From: DATLFQ01 sp035540915
GTDB lineage: Bacteria > Actinomycetota > Acidimicrobiia > Acidimicrobiales > GCA-2861595
Assembly: GCA_035540915.1 (NCBI GenBank)
Contig: DATLFQ010000006.1
Location: 1-13,381, forward strand
Direction of reading: 5' to 3'
Length of the DNA stretch: 13,381 nucleotides
Below, one piece after another: positions 7,355-13,381 of the stretch. The position numbers and the translations under genes were made by a program. The notes under the pieces were generated by a model. The model saw only the letters and a program-made list of their open reading frames with translations, had not been told where the DNA came from and searched no databases. The stretch's first letter is position 1. The number at the start of each line of letters is the position of its first letter.

Positions 7355-8310
7355 GGTCGGCGCACCGCCGCCTCCCCGAAGAACAGGCAGCGGCGGCGGG
7401 CGATCAGGGCGGCGACGCGGGCGGCTCCGAGCCAGCGGCCGCACTCGTAACCGGAAGCCAGCAGGGCGTCGTGACGGGCGGTGGCCCCGCCGGTGGCCGC
7501 CCGGCGGGCCAGGCGGGGGAGGGGCCGCAGGCCGGCCAGCAGCTGCCCGGTGATCGAGCGGGCCCACCGCCGCCGGGTGCCCGGCCAGGTCAGCGCGGAG
7601 GCCAGGCTCCAGGCCGTGCCGAGCCCGAACGTCATCCTGGTCAGGTAGCGCATCGTGGTCCGCCGGGCCGGGACCAGGTGGCGCAGTCCCAGCGCCGGCG
7701 AGTACCACAGCGGGCGGCCGGTGCCGGCCAGTCGCAGGGCGATCTCGACGTCGCCCCCCGACACCAGGCGCCGGCCGACCCGGTCGGCCAGGTAGGGCCG
7801 GACCACCCAGCCCGACTCCACCAGCGCCGCCCGATTGACCACCATCCCGGCGCCGACCAGGCACTCGGTCGTGACCGGCTCGTCGCCGAGGTCCTGCTCG
7901 GCGAAGGCCCACCCGTAGCCGGCCAGCACCGGGGGAGGCGGCTGGTCGTAGGTCGGGACCACCCGGCCGCCGAAGCCGCCGGCGTCGGGGTGCGAGGCGG
8001 CGAAGGCCGACGCCTGGCGCACCCAGTCCGGGGCCAGGAGGCAGTCGTCGTCCACGAAGGCCACCCACGGCGCCGTGGTGGCCGTGACGCCCCGGACGCG
8101 GGCGGGCGTGAGCCCCTGCACCGGCTCCTCGACCCGCCGCAGCCCCGGCACGGCGCCGGCCTCGCAATGGCGGGCGACGACGGCGGCGGTGGCGTCCGAG
8201 CTGTTGTTGTCGACCACCAGCACGCGCCAGCTGCCGCCCGCCGGCTCCTGGATGGCCAGCGCGGTGAGCACCCGGTCGAGCATCGGCGCGTTGTTGTAGG
8301 TGCAGATCAC
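7339..8310 (-). CDS. Family 2 glycosyltransferase, first gene of the minus-strand operon
   Basis: GT-A glycosyltransferase of about 323 residues. The first strand VICTYNN is followed by VLVVDNNSSD, GLTPARVRGV and FVDDDCLL (DDD 87-89). SGGDVEIALRL supplies the acidic pair usually near the catalytic base. The middle (ECLVGAGMVVNRAALVESGW) is acceptor-domain-like. The C-terminal 90 residues are Arg/Ala-rich and contain an amphipathic RYLTRMTFGLGTAWSLASAL stretch that could sit on the membrane. The best legal start is GTG 8310, but it falls inside the first beta strand. The preceding codons still read as ELDV, so translation may begin slightly upstream, for example at the in-frame CTG 8319. No Shine-Dalgarno is evident. 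Its stop lies 16 bp inside the next gene. It leads the glycosyltransferase operon and diverges from the LCP gene. Confidence 0.88.
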   Translation of the reverse strand: MICTYNNAPMLDRVLTALAIQEPAGGSWRVLVVDNNSSDATAAVVARHCEAGAVPGLRRVEEPVQGLTPARVRGVTATTAPWVAFVDDDCLLAPDWVRQASAFAASHPDAGGFGGRVVPTYDQPPPPVLAGYGWAFAEQDLGDEPVTTECLVGAGMVVNRAALVESGWVVRPYLADRVGRRLVSGGDVEIALRLAGTGRPLWYSPALGLRHLVPARRTTMRYLTRMTFGLGTAWSLASALTWPGTRRRWARSITGQLLAGLRPLPRLARRAATGGATARHDALLASGYECGRWLGAARVAALIARRRCLFFGEAAVRRPCPTP

Positions 8311-8387
8311 GACGTCCAGTTCGGGGACACCGCCGGCTTCCGCGCCTGAGCTCGTCCGACGATCATGGCCGATCGGCGCGACGGTCG

Positions 8388-8426
8388 TTGCCCCGCCCCG
8401 GGTCGGGGCCTTACCATGCCGGCGTG
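8388..8426 (+). promoter_or_regulatory. Putative leaderless promoter of the LCP gene (TTGCCC-N18-TACCAT-N6-GTG)
   Basis: TTGCCC at 8388-8393 matches four of six -35 positions. TACCAT at 8412-8417 fits TANNNT, with an 18-nt spacer. GTG 8424 follows the -10 by 6 nt, identical to the deacetylase gene, so the mRNA probably begins at the start codon. It is the clearest promoter-like arrangement in the window. Confidence 0.55.
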
Positions 8427-9632
8427 CGGGTGGGGGTGGGCCGGTCGATCGCGTTGTTGCTCGCGCTCGTCTTCACGTCGACCGCCGCCTGCTCGGGCGG
8501 GGGCGACGAGCCCGACGTCGTGATCGGCAGCACCCGCCGCTCGACCACCACGGCACCCGCCGGCCCGACGATCCCGGTCGCCCCCGAGACCACGCTGGCG
8601 CCCGAGGCGGCGCCGGTGGCGGCCACCGCGCCCGCCGCCGACGATCCCCTGAAGAACCCCGACGGGCAGCCCTACGCCGGGGCCATCGCCTTCCGCAGCA
8701 CCATCCCGGTGTCGCCCGATCTCACCTTCGTCCTCGTCATCGGCTCCGACGCCCGCCCGGGCGAGGACATCCGGCGGACCAACGGCGACTCCATCCACCT
8801 GCTCGCCGTCAACCCGCGCACCGGGCAGGGGACCGTCCTCGGCCTGCCCCGCGACTCCTACGTGGACATCCCGGGCCGCGGCCGGGCCAAGATCAACAGC
8901 GCCCTGGCCAGCGGGGGACCGGGCCTGATGGCCGAAGCGGTGCGCCGGCTCACCGGCCTCCCGGTCCACTACTACGTGCTCACCGGGTTCGCCGGGCTGG
9001 CGTCAATGGTGGACTCCCTCGGCGGCGTGGACGTCCGACTGGAGCGGGCGATGAACGACCGGGTCTCGGGGGCCCGCTTCGCGGCGGGCTTCCACCACTT
9101 CAACGGCGCCCAGGCCCTGGCCTTCACCCGCAACCGCAACGACGTACCGAACGGCGACTTCGGCCGGTCGGCCAACCAGGGGACGCTCATCCTGGCCGCG
9201 CTGGCCAAGATGCGGGCCGAGGTCGGCGACGACGGCGGCCTGCGGCGGTGGGTCGACGTGCTCCTCCGCCACGCTGCGCTGGACGTGGCGCCGGACCGGC
9301 TCCTGGGCCTGGCCGCCCTGGCCCGCGGCCTGGACCCGGCCAACCTCCGCAACGTGGTGGCACCGGGCCGCATCGGCATGGCCGGCCGCCAGTCGGTGGT
9401 GTACCTGGGCGAGGACGCCGCCCGCATGTTCGTCGACCTCCGCGACGACGCGGTGGTCAACGGCGGTGGCGGGGCGGTCGCCACCGGCGGGGCGCCGGGC
9501 CCGGCACCCGCCACCGGTCCGCCGGGCGCGGCACCGGCGCCCGTGCCCGGTGCGCCGGCCCTCCCTCCCGAGCCGACCACCACCACCACTCGCCCGCTGA
9601 TCGACCTGCGCCCCTTGTTCCCCGGCCGCTGA
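8424..9632 (+). CDS. LytR-CpsA-Psr (LCP) family lipoprotein, probable glycopolymer-peptidoglycan transferase
   Basis: 402 residues. LCP enzymes move a glycopolymer from its polyprenyl-phosphate carrier to peptidoglycan at the outer face of the membrane. The N-terminus has a charged start, a hydrophobic run and STAAC at residues 19-23, a plausible lipobox that would anchor Cys23. A Thr/Pro/Ala-rich spacer of about 50 residues follows. The LCP core shows VIGSDAR (catalytic-site Asp), RTNGDSIHL, LPRDSYVDIPG and KINSAL. These are followed by HYYVLTGFAGLASMVDSLGGVDV and ALAFTRNRNDVPNGDFGRSANQ with the conserved Arg residues. The C-terminus is Gly/Ala/Pro-rich with five Thr in a row. GTG 8424 is chosen from the TACCAT-N6-GTG arrangement and because it gives a proper signal peptide. 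It is divergent from the glycosyltransferase operon, so this is probably the ligase for that glycan. Arabinogalactan-type ligases are the closest functional analogues. Confidence 0.92.
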   Translation: MRVGVGRSIALLLALVFTSTAACSGGGDEPDVVIGSTRRSTTTAPAGPTIPVAPETTLAPEAAPVAATAPAADDPLKNPDGQPYAGAIAFRSTIPVSPDLTFVLVIGSDARPGEDIRRTNGDSIHLLAVNPRTGQGTVLGLPRDSYVDIPGRGRAKINSALASGGPGLMAEAVRRLTGLPVHYYVLTGFAGLASMVDSLGGVDVRLERAMNDRVSGARFAAGFHHFNGAQALAFTRNRNDVPNGDFGRSANQGTLILAALAKMRAEVGDDGGLRRWVDVLLRHAALDVAPDRLLGLAALARGLDPANLRNVVAPGRIGMAGRQSVVYLGEDAARMFVDLRDDAVVNGGGGAVATGGAPGPAPATGPPGAAPAPVPGAPALPPEPTTTTTRPLIDLRPLFPGR

Positions 9633-9705
9633 GTTCCCGGCGGCCCGACCGGCAGGCGGCGTCCCGGTCCGCTTGGCTGCGTCCCGGCGGGCGATGATGT
9701 CCGCC

Positions 9706-10098
9706 ATGGAGCACGAGCGCATCGACGACACCAGGGGCGAGCACCCGGCCGAGTACCCGCGGCACTTCCAGGGCGAGGCGGTGATCCAGCCCCTGCCGAA
9801 CCCGCTTCGGGGCGGCCCCGCCGTCTTCGCCGTCCACTTCCGCGCCGGGGGCCGCAGCCGGCCGCACGTCCACGCGTCAGGCCAGATCCTCCACGTGGTG
9901 TCGGGCCGTGGTGTGGTGGGCGATGCCACGGGACGTCGCCAGGTCGGGCCCGGGGACGTGGTGGCGGCAGCGCCCGGGGAGTGGCACTGGCACGGGGCCG
10001 CACCCGACTCGCCCATGACCCACGTGACCATCCAGCTGGCCGGCGACGCCATCGACTGGGACGTCGAGGAGCGGGACTGGGCCGAGGACTACCAGTGA
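9706..10098 (+). CDS. Small cupin protein, hydroxynitrile-lyase-like/metal-binding cupin family
   Basis: Single-domain cupin of 130 residues. Motif 1 HVHASGQ provides His54, His56 and Gln60. Motif 2 PGDVVAAAPGEWHWHG provides His94, with His96 next to it. This His-His-Gln-His set, with PGExHWHGAAP and the MTHVxIQ...DW ending, closely matches the manganese cupin hydroxynitrile lyases (Granulicella-type) and their many uncharacterised relatives. Gln replaces the Glu of most cupins. Known members of this family bind one metal; their in vivo role is mostly unknown, so no reaction is claimed. ATG 9706 is preferred; in-frame ATGs at 9694 and 9697 and TTG 9673 would lengthen it slightly. No strong Shine-Dalgarno is seen. 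Its stop overlaps the GTG of the GH13 gene by 4 nt, indicating co-translation. Confidence 0.87.
   Translation: MEHERIDDTRGEHPAEYPRHFQGEAVIQPLPNPLRGGPAVFAVHFRAGGRSRPHVHASGQILHVVSGRGVVGDATGRRQVGPGDVVAAAPGEWHWHGAAPDSPMTHVTIQLAGDAIDWDVEERDWAEDYQ
10084..10088 (+). promoter_or_regulatory. Shine-Dalgarno for the GH13 gene inside the cupin 3' end
   Basis: GAGGA 6 nt before GTG 10095. Together with the 4-nt stop/start overlap it supports this start and translational coupling to the cupin gene. Confidence 0.6.
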
Positions 10099-11897
10099 CG
10101 TCGCCGTCCCCGGCGGCGGGCATGGGGGCGGTGCTCCTCGACGGTGGCGTGGCCTTCCGGGTGTGGGCGCCCCACGCCGACGCCGTGGCGGTGGCCGGCA
10201 CCTTCAACGGCTGGTCACCGGACCGGGACCTCCTGGCCGCCGAGGGCGGCGGCTACTGGTCGGCCGACGTGACCGGTGCGGCTGTCGGGGACGAGTACGA
10301 GTTCGTGGTGCGGCGCGGACAGGAACTGCTGTGGCGCAACGATCCCTACGCCCGGGAGGTGACCAGCTCGGCCGGGAAATCCGTGGTGGTCGACCCCTCG
10401 TTCGACTGGGGCGACGAGGGCGGGTACCGGATGCCGCCGTGGGACGAGCTGGTCGTCTACGAAATCCACGTCGGTACGTTCAACGACGCCCTTGGGGGGA
10501 TCCCCGGCAGCTTCGCCAGCGTCGCCCGGCGGCTGCCCTACCTGGCCGACCTCGGCGTCACCGCCATCGAGCTGATGCCGTCGGCGGAGTTCGCCCTCGA
10601 CTTCTCCTGGGGCTACAACCCGGCGCACCTCTTCGCCATCGAGCAGGCCTACGGCGGCCCGCGGGCTCTCAAGGAACTGGTGCGCGAGGCGCACCGCCAC
10701 GGCATCGCCGTCCTTTTCGACGTCGTGTACAACCACCTCGGCCCGAGCGATCTGGACCTGTGGCGCTTCGACGGGTGGAGCGAGCACGGCAAGGGCGGCA
10801 TCTACTTCTACAACGACCGGCGCAGCCAGACGCCGTGGGGCGACACCCGGCCCGACTACGGCCGGCCCGAGGTGGCGCAGTTCCTGCGTGACAACGCCGT
10901 CTTCTGGCTGGAGGAGTTCCGCTTCGACGGCCTGCGCTGGGACGCCACCGCCTACATCCGCAACGTCTACGGCAACGACGGCGACCCGGGCAACGACATC
11001 ACCGACGGGTGGCGGTTGATGCAGCGCATCTGCGGCGAGACCGACGAGCGCCAGCCCTGGAAGCTCCACGTCGCCGAGGACCTGCGCACCAACCCGTGGA
11101 TCACCCGGCCGACCGCCGGGGGAGGGGCCGGCTTCGACACCCAGTGGGACGCCGCCTTCGTGCACCCGGTCCGCGCCGTCATGAAGGAGTGGTCCGACGG
11201 CGGCCGCAGCATGGCCGCGCTGGCCGCCGCCGTCGCCCATCGCCCCGACGGCGACTGGCTGCGACGGGTGGTCTACACCGAGAGCCACGACGAGGTGGCC
11301 AACGGCCACGCCCGGCTGCCCGAGGAGATCGCCCCCGGCGATGCCGCCAACGTCTACGCCCAGAAACGCTCGACCCTCGGTGCTGCGCTGGTGATGACCT
11401 CGCCCGGCATCCCCATGCTCTTCCAGGGCCAGGAGCTCCTGGAGGACGCCTGGTTCCACGACCAGGACCCCGTCGACTGGTCCAAGGCGGAGACCCACGC
11501 CGGCATCCTCGCCCTCTACCGAGACCTCATCCGGCTGCGCCGGGACCGGCACGGCACCACCCGCGGCCTGCGCGGCCCCCACGTGAACGTCCACCACGTC
11601 AACGACGACGACAACGTGGTCGCCTTCCACCGCTGGGACCTGGGCGGCCCGGGCGACGACGTGGTCGTGGTGGCGAACGTGTCCGACCGCCGCTGGGACG
11701 CCTACCGCATCGGGTTCCCCCGCCCGGGACGCTGGCGGGCGCGCTGCAACACCGACTGGCGCGGCTACAGCGCCCTGTTCGACGACCATCTTGCCTACGA
11801 CACCGTCGCCGACGGCGGCGCCAGGGACGGCATGGCGCAGAGCGCGGACGTCGGCCTGGGCCGCTACGCCGCCGTCGTCTTCTCGCAGGACCGGTGA
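10095..11897 (+). CDS. GH13 family alpha-glucan enzyme, 1,4-alpha-glucan branching-enzyme-like
   Basis: 600 residues, a cytoplasmic alpha-glucan-active enzyme, probably forming alpha-1,6 branches in glycogen-like polymer. An N-terminal CBM48-like beta domain (about 15-105, including VAGTFNGWSPDRD) precedes the catalytic barrel. The four GH13 regions are clear: I DVVYNH (209-214), II DGLRWDA with nucleophile D283, III HVAEDL with acid/base E328, IV ESHDEV with D399. The segments YFYNDRRSQTPWGDTRPDYG and FQGQELLEDAWF are typical of a compact branching-enzyme-like clade. The C-terminal 110 residues look like the all-beta C domain. It is somewhat shorter than classical GlgB (about 700 residues), lacking an extra N-terminal domain. 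A debranching, amylase or trehalohydrolase activity cannot be excluded. No signal peptide is seen. It is translationally coupled to the upstream cupin. Confidence 0.88.
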   Translation: MTSPSPAAGMGAVLLDGGVAFRVWAPHADAVAVAGTFNGWSPDRDLLAAEGGGYWSADVTGAAVGDEYEFVVRRGQELLWRNDPYAREVTSSAGKSVVVDPSFDWGDEGGYRMPPWDELVVYEIHVGTFNDALGGIPGSFASVARRLPYLADLGVTAIELMPSAEFALDFSWGYNPAHLFAIEQAYGGPRALKELVREAHRHGIAVLFDVVYNHLGPSDLDLWRFDGWSEHGKGGIYFYNDRRSQTPWGDTRPDYGRPEVAQFLRDNAVFWLEEFRFDGLRWDATAYIRNVYGNDGDPGNDITDGWRLMQRICGETDERQPWKLHVAEDLRTNPWITRPTAGGGAGFDTQWDAAFVHPVRAVMKEWSDGGRSMAALAAAVAHRPDGDWLRRVVYTESHDEVANGHARLPEEIAPGDAANVYAQKRSTLGAALVMTSPGIPMLFQGQELLEDAWFHDQDPVDWSKAETHAGILALYRDLIRLRRDRHGTTRGLRGPHVNVHHVNDDDNVVAFHRWDLGGPGDDVVVVANVSDRRWDAYRIGFPRPGRWRARCNTDWRGYSALFDDHLAYDTVADGGARDGMAQSADVGLGRYAAVVFSQDR

Positions 11898-12056
11898 GGG
11901 AGCGGGCGGGCCGTTCAGGTTCGGGGTTCGTGGACCCGCACGGCGGTGTGGCGGCTCAGCACGTCGAGGTCGCAGCCTGCGTGAAGGATCGAAACGCGGT
12001 GCCTCGCAGCTGTACACCAACGCGACACCGGTCGCGTCCCTTCCGCCGGCGGGGGG
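11898..12056. other. Convergent intergenic spacer
   Basis: About 160 bp between the convergent GH13 and small membrane-protein genes. Apart from one GC-rich hairpin I see no gene, RNA or repeat here. Confidence 0.6.
12021..12036. terminator. Possible bidirectional GC-rich terminator hairpin
   Basis: CGCGAC at 12021-12026 and GTCGCG at 12031-12036 form a perfect 6-bp stem with loop ACCG. It lies between convergent genes, 21 bp past the membrane-protein stop and about 124 bp past the GH13 stop. There is no U-tract in either direction, so it could be an actinobacterial-type terminator or chance pairing in GC-rich DNA. Confidence 0.3.
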
Positions 12057-12419
12057 CTACGTGAAGTAGATGCGCTGGTAGTCGCGGCTCTGGGGGTGCA
12101 GCAGCATCGCCACCAGCGCGATCTCGAACATGAGGTTGATCAGCCCGGTGGACAGCAGGGCGCCGGCCCCGCCGTAGTACGCCCGCAGGGCGAAGGGGGC
12201 GAACGCCATGACCACGCCGAGGGCGTAGCCCCACTTGCGCTCGTTGGCGATGCCCCATCCGCCCGCCACCGAGCCGGCGACCACGGCCAGGGTGAGGGGC
12301 GGGAAGATCTCGTAGCGGGCCATGGCCAGCAGCGCCCAGAAGGCGTTGGCGTACAGGAAGAACGTGGCGATGTACAAGGTCTGGGGCTGGCGCGGGTTGA
12401 TCCACTGGCGGGTCTCCAC
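12057..12419 (-). CDS. Small four-helix integral membrane protein of unknown function
   Basis: 120 residues, mostly hydrophobic. Four predicted membrane helices lie at about residues 14-34, 41-58, 63-80 and 87-107. The hydrophilic N-terminus is METRQWINPRQPQTL and the polar C-tail is HPQSRDYQRIYFT. Family features seen are aromatic and Gly/Ala-rich helices and a Trp-Gly turn (GGWGIANERKWGYA). I do not recognise a named domain, and no catalytic motif is evident. GTG 12419 is the only sensible start; the next Met lies inside helix 1. It begins 5 bp after the rlmN stop, so it is probably co-transcribed with rlmN, though that does not suggest a role in RNA modification. Existence as a gene is likely; function is unknown. 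Confidence 0.78.
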   Translation of the reverse strand: METRQWINPRQPQTLYIATFFLYANAFWALLAMARYEIFPPLTLAVVAGSVAGGWGIANERKWGYALGVVMAFAPFALRAYYGGAGALLSTGLINLMFEIALVAMLLHPQSRDYQRIYFT

Positions 12420-12424
12420 GGCGG

Positions 12425-13381
12425 TCAGTCTGGCCCACCGCGCCGGCCCAGGGCGACCTTCCCGGCCAGCTGGCCGCAGGCGGCGTCGATGCCGACCCCG
12501 CGGTTGCGCCGGACGGTGGCGTTGACCCCGGCGCCGGCCAGTCGGTCACGGAAGGCGGCGATGCCGGGAACCGGGGTGCCGCGCGTGGGCCAGCCCGGCG
12601 TGGGGTTGAGCGGGATGAGGTTGACGTGGGCGCCGAGCGGGCGGGCCAGCGCTGCGAGCCGGTCGGCGTCGGCCCGGCGGTCGTTGACGCCGTCGATCAG
12701 CGCCCACTCGAACGACAGGCGCCGGCCCTTGGCGTCGACCCACGCCCGGCAGGCCTCGAGCAGGGCCGCCAGCGGGTAGCGGCGGTTGATCGGGACCAGC
12801 TCATCGCGCAGGGTGTCGTCGGCGGCGTGCAGCGAGACGGCCAGGTTCACCGGCAGGGGCGCCTCGGCCAGCCGGCGGATGCCGGGGACGATCCCGATGG
12901 TGGAGATCGTGACGTGGCGGGCGGACAGGCCCATCTCGGCGTGCAGCCGTGCCACCGCGGCCCAGACGCGGTCGTAGTTGGCCATCGGCTCGCCCATGCC
13001 CATGAACACGACGTTGGAGAGCCGCCGGCCCTGGGTGCGGGCCTCGGCGGCGGCCCGCACCACCTGCTCGACGATCTCGCCGGTGCCGAGGTTGCGCTGG
13101 AAGCCGGCCTGGCCGGTGGCGCAGAACCCGCAGGCCATGGCGCAGCCGGCCTGGCTCGACACGCACACGGTGGTGCGCCCGGGGTAGTGCATGAGCACCG
13201 TCTCGACCATGCGGCCGTCGTGCAGGGCCCAGCGCCACTTGACCGTGGCGCCGTCGTCGGCGTGCTGGGCGGCGTCGAGGCGCAGGGCCTCGGCCAGCGC
13301 CGGCTCGGCGGCCAGGCGGTCACGGAGGGGACGGGGGAGGGCGGTCAGCTCGGCCGGCCCGCGCCCGTGGCGGTACAGCCC
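12425..13381 (-). CDS. rlmN: 23S rRNA (adenine2503-C2)-methyltransferase RlmN, 5' end beyond window
   Basis: Radical SAM enzyme that methylates C2 of A2503 in 23S rRNA and, in known members, A37 of some tRNAs. About 318 codons are present; the reading frame is open to the right edge, so the true start lies outside. The N-terminal part GLYRHGRG...LPRPLRDRL matches the RlmN accessory domain. The radical SAM cluster motif CAMACGFC is encoded at 13121-13144. Family blocks GTGEIVEQV, NVVFMGMGEPMANYD, STIGIVPGI and NLAVSLHA follow in order. The second catalytic Cys lies in GIDAACGQL (codon 12476-12478), completing the two-Cys methyl-transfer mechanism and distinguishing it from an inactive relative. 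RlmN is preferred over the paralogue Cfr because of the context and family motifs, though I cannot run a tree. The 120-residue membrane protein follows 5 bp downstream. Confidence 0.95.
   Translation of the reverse strand, partial: GLYRHGRGPAELTALPRPLRDRLAAEPALAEALRLDAAQHADDGATVKWRWALHDGRMVETVLMHYPGRTTVCVSSQAGCAMACGFCATGQAGFQRNLGTGEIVEQVVRAAAEARTQGRRLSNVVFMGMGEPMANYDRVWAAVARLHAEMGLSARHVTISTIGIVPGIRRLAEAPLPVNLAVSLHAADDTLRDELVPINRRYPLAALLEACRAWVDAKGRRLSFEWALIDGVNDRRADADRLAALARPLGAHVNLIPLNPTPGWPTRGTPVPGIAAFRDRLAGAGVNATVRRNRGVGIDAACGQLAGKVALGRRGGPD

Noticed and set aside
10215..12020. 601-codon open frame antisense to the GH13 gene
   Set aside because: It has no domain motifs and is Val/Gly/Ala-repetitive. 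It is a shadow of the GH13 gene, whose catalytic residues are all present on the other strand.
11898..12056. tRNA or small RNA in the convergent gap
   Set aside because: Only one short 6-bp hairpin is present; no cloverleaf, conserved T-loop or other RNA signature is visible.
1..13381. CRISPR arrays, insertion sequences, phage or toxin-antitoxin genes
   Set aside because: No regularly spaced repeats, transposase motifs, inverted-repeat ends or toxin-antitoxin-like small gene pairs were seen. Base composition looks uniform across the window.

Overview
The window is very GC-rich DNA, with strong third-position G/C bias, densely packed genes and frequent GTG starts. The gene families (TagG/TagH-type exporter, LCP-family glycopolymer transferase, NodB deacetylase without signal peptide, GH13 branching-enzyme-like protein, RlmN) and the TANNNT-plus-GTG leaderless starts point to a high-GC actinobacterium. 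An Acidimicrobiia-like lineage is my guess; nothing here proves it. No RNA gene, mobile element, CRISPR array or phage gene was recognised.

Layout. (1) 1-1419, minus strand: an ABC-2 type polysaccharide exporter, with the permease followed by its ATPase, which runs off the left edge. (2) 1587-2291, plus: a NodB-family polysaccharide deacetylase. (3) 2275-2958, minus: a class I SAM methyltransferase. It ends tail-to-tail inside the deacetylase gene and starts divergently from a plus-strand GT2 glycosyltransferase (3007-4080). (4) 3978-8310, minus: three overlapping glycosyltransferase genes read right to left: a GT2, an 822-residue protein fusing a GT2 to a GT4 domain, and another GT2. (5) 8424-9632, plus: an LCP lipoprotein, divergent from the glycosyltransferase operon. 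(6) 9706-11897, plus: a mononuclear-metal cupin whose stop overlaps the start of a GH13 branching-enzyme-like glucan enzyme. (7) 12057-13381, minus: rlmN (5' end outside the window) followed by a small four-helix membrane protein.

How it fits together. Regions 1-5 look like one locus for making and exporting a surface glycan. Glycosyltransferases would build a lipid-linked chain on the cytoplasmic face. The methyltransferase and the deacetylase, which lacks a visible secretion signal, could modify it. The Wzm/Wzt-like ABC pair would export it, and the LCP protein could attach it to peptidoglycan. This is inferred from families and context; sugar identities cannot be read from the sequence. 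Regions 6-7 look like unrelated metabolism and housekeeping.

The points most worth a second look are the single-frame GT2-GT4 fusion, the repeated TACCNT-N6-GTG leaderless start architecture, a symmetric TACCCTA element between divergent genes, a 103-bp antisense overlap of two glycosyltransferase 3' ends, and the coupled cupin-GH13 pair.
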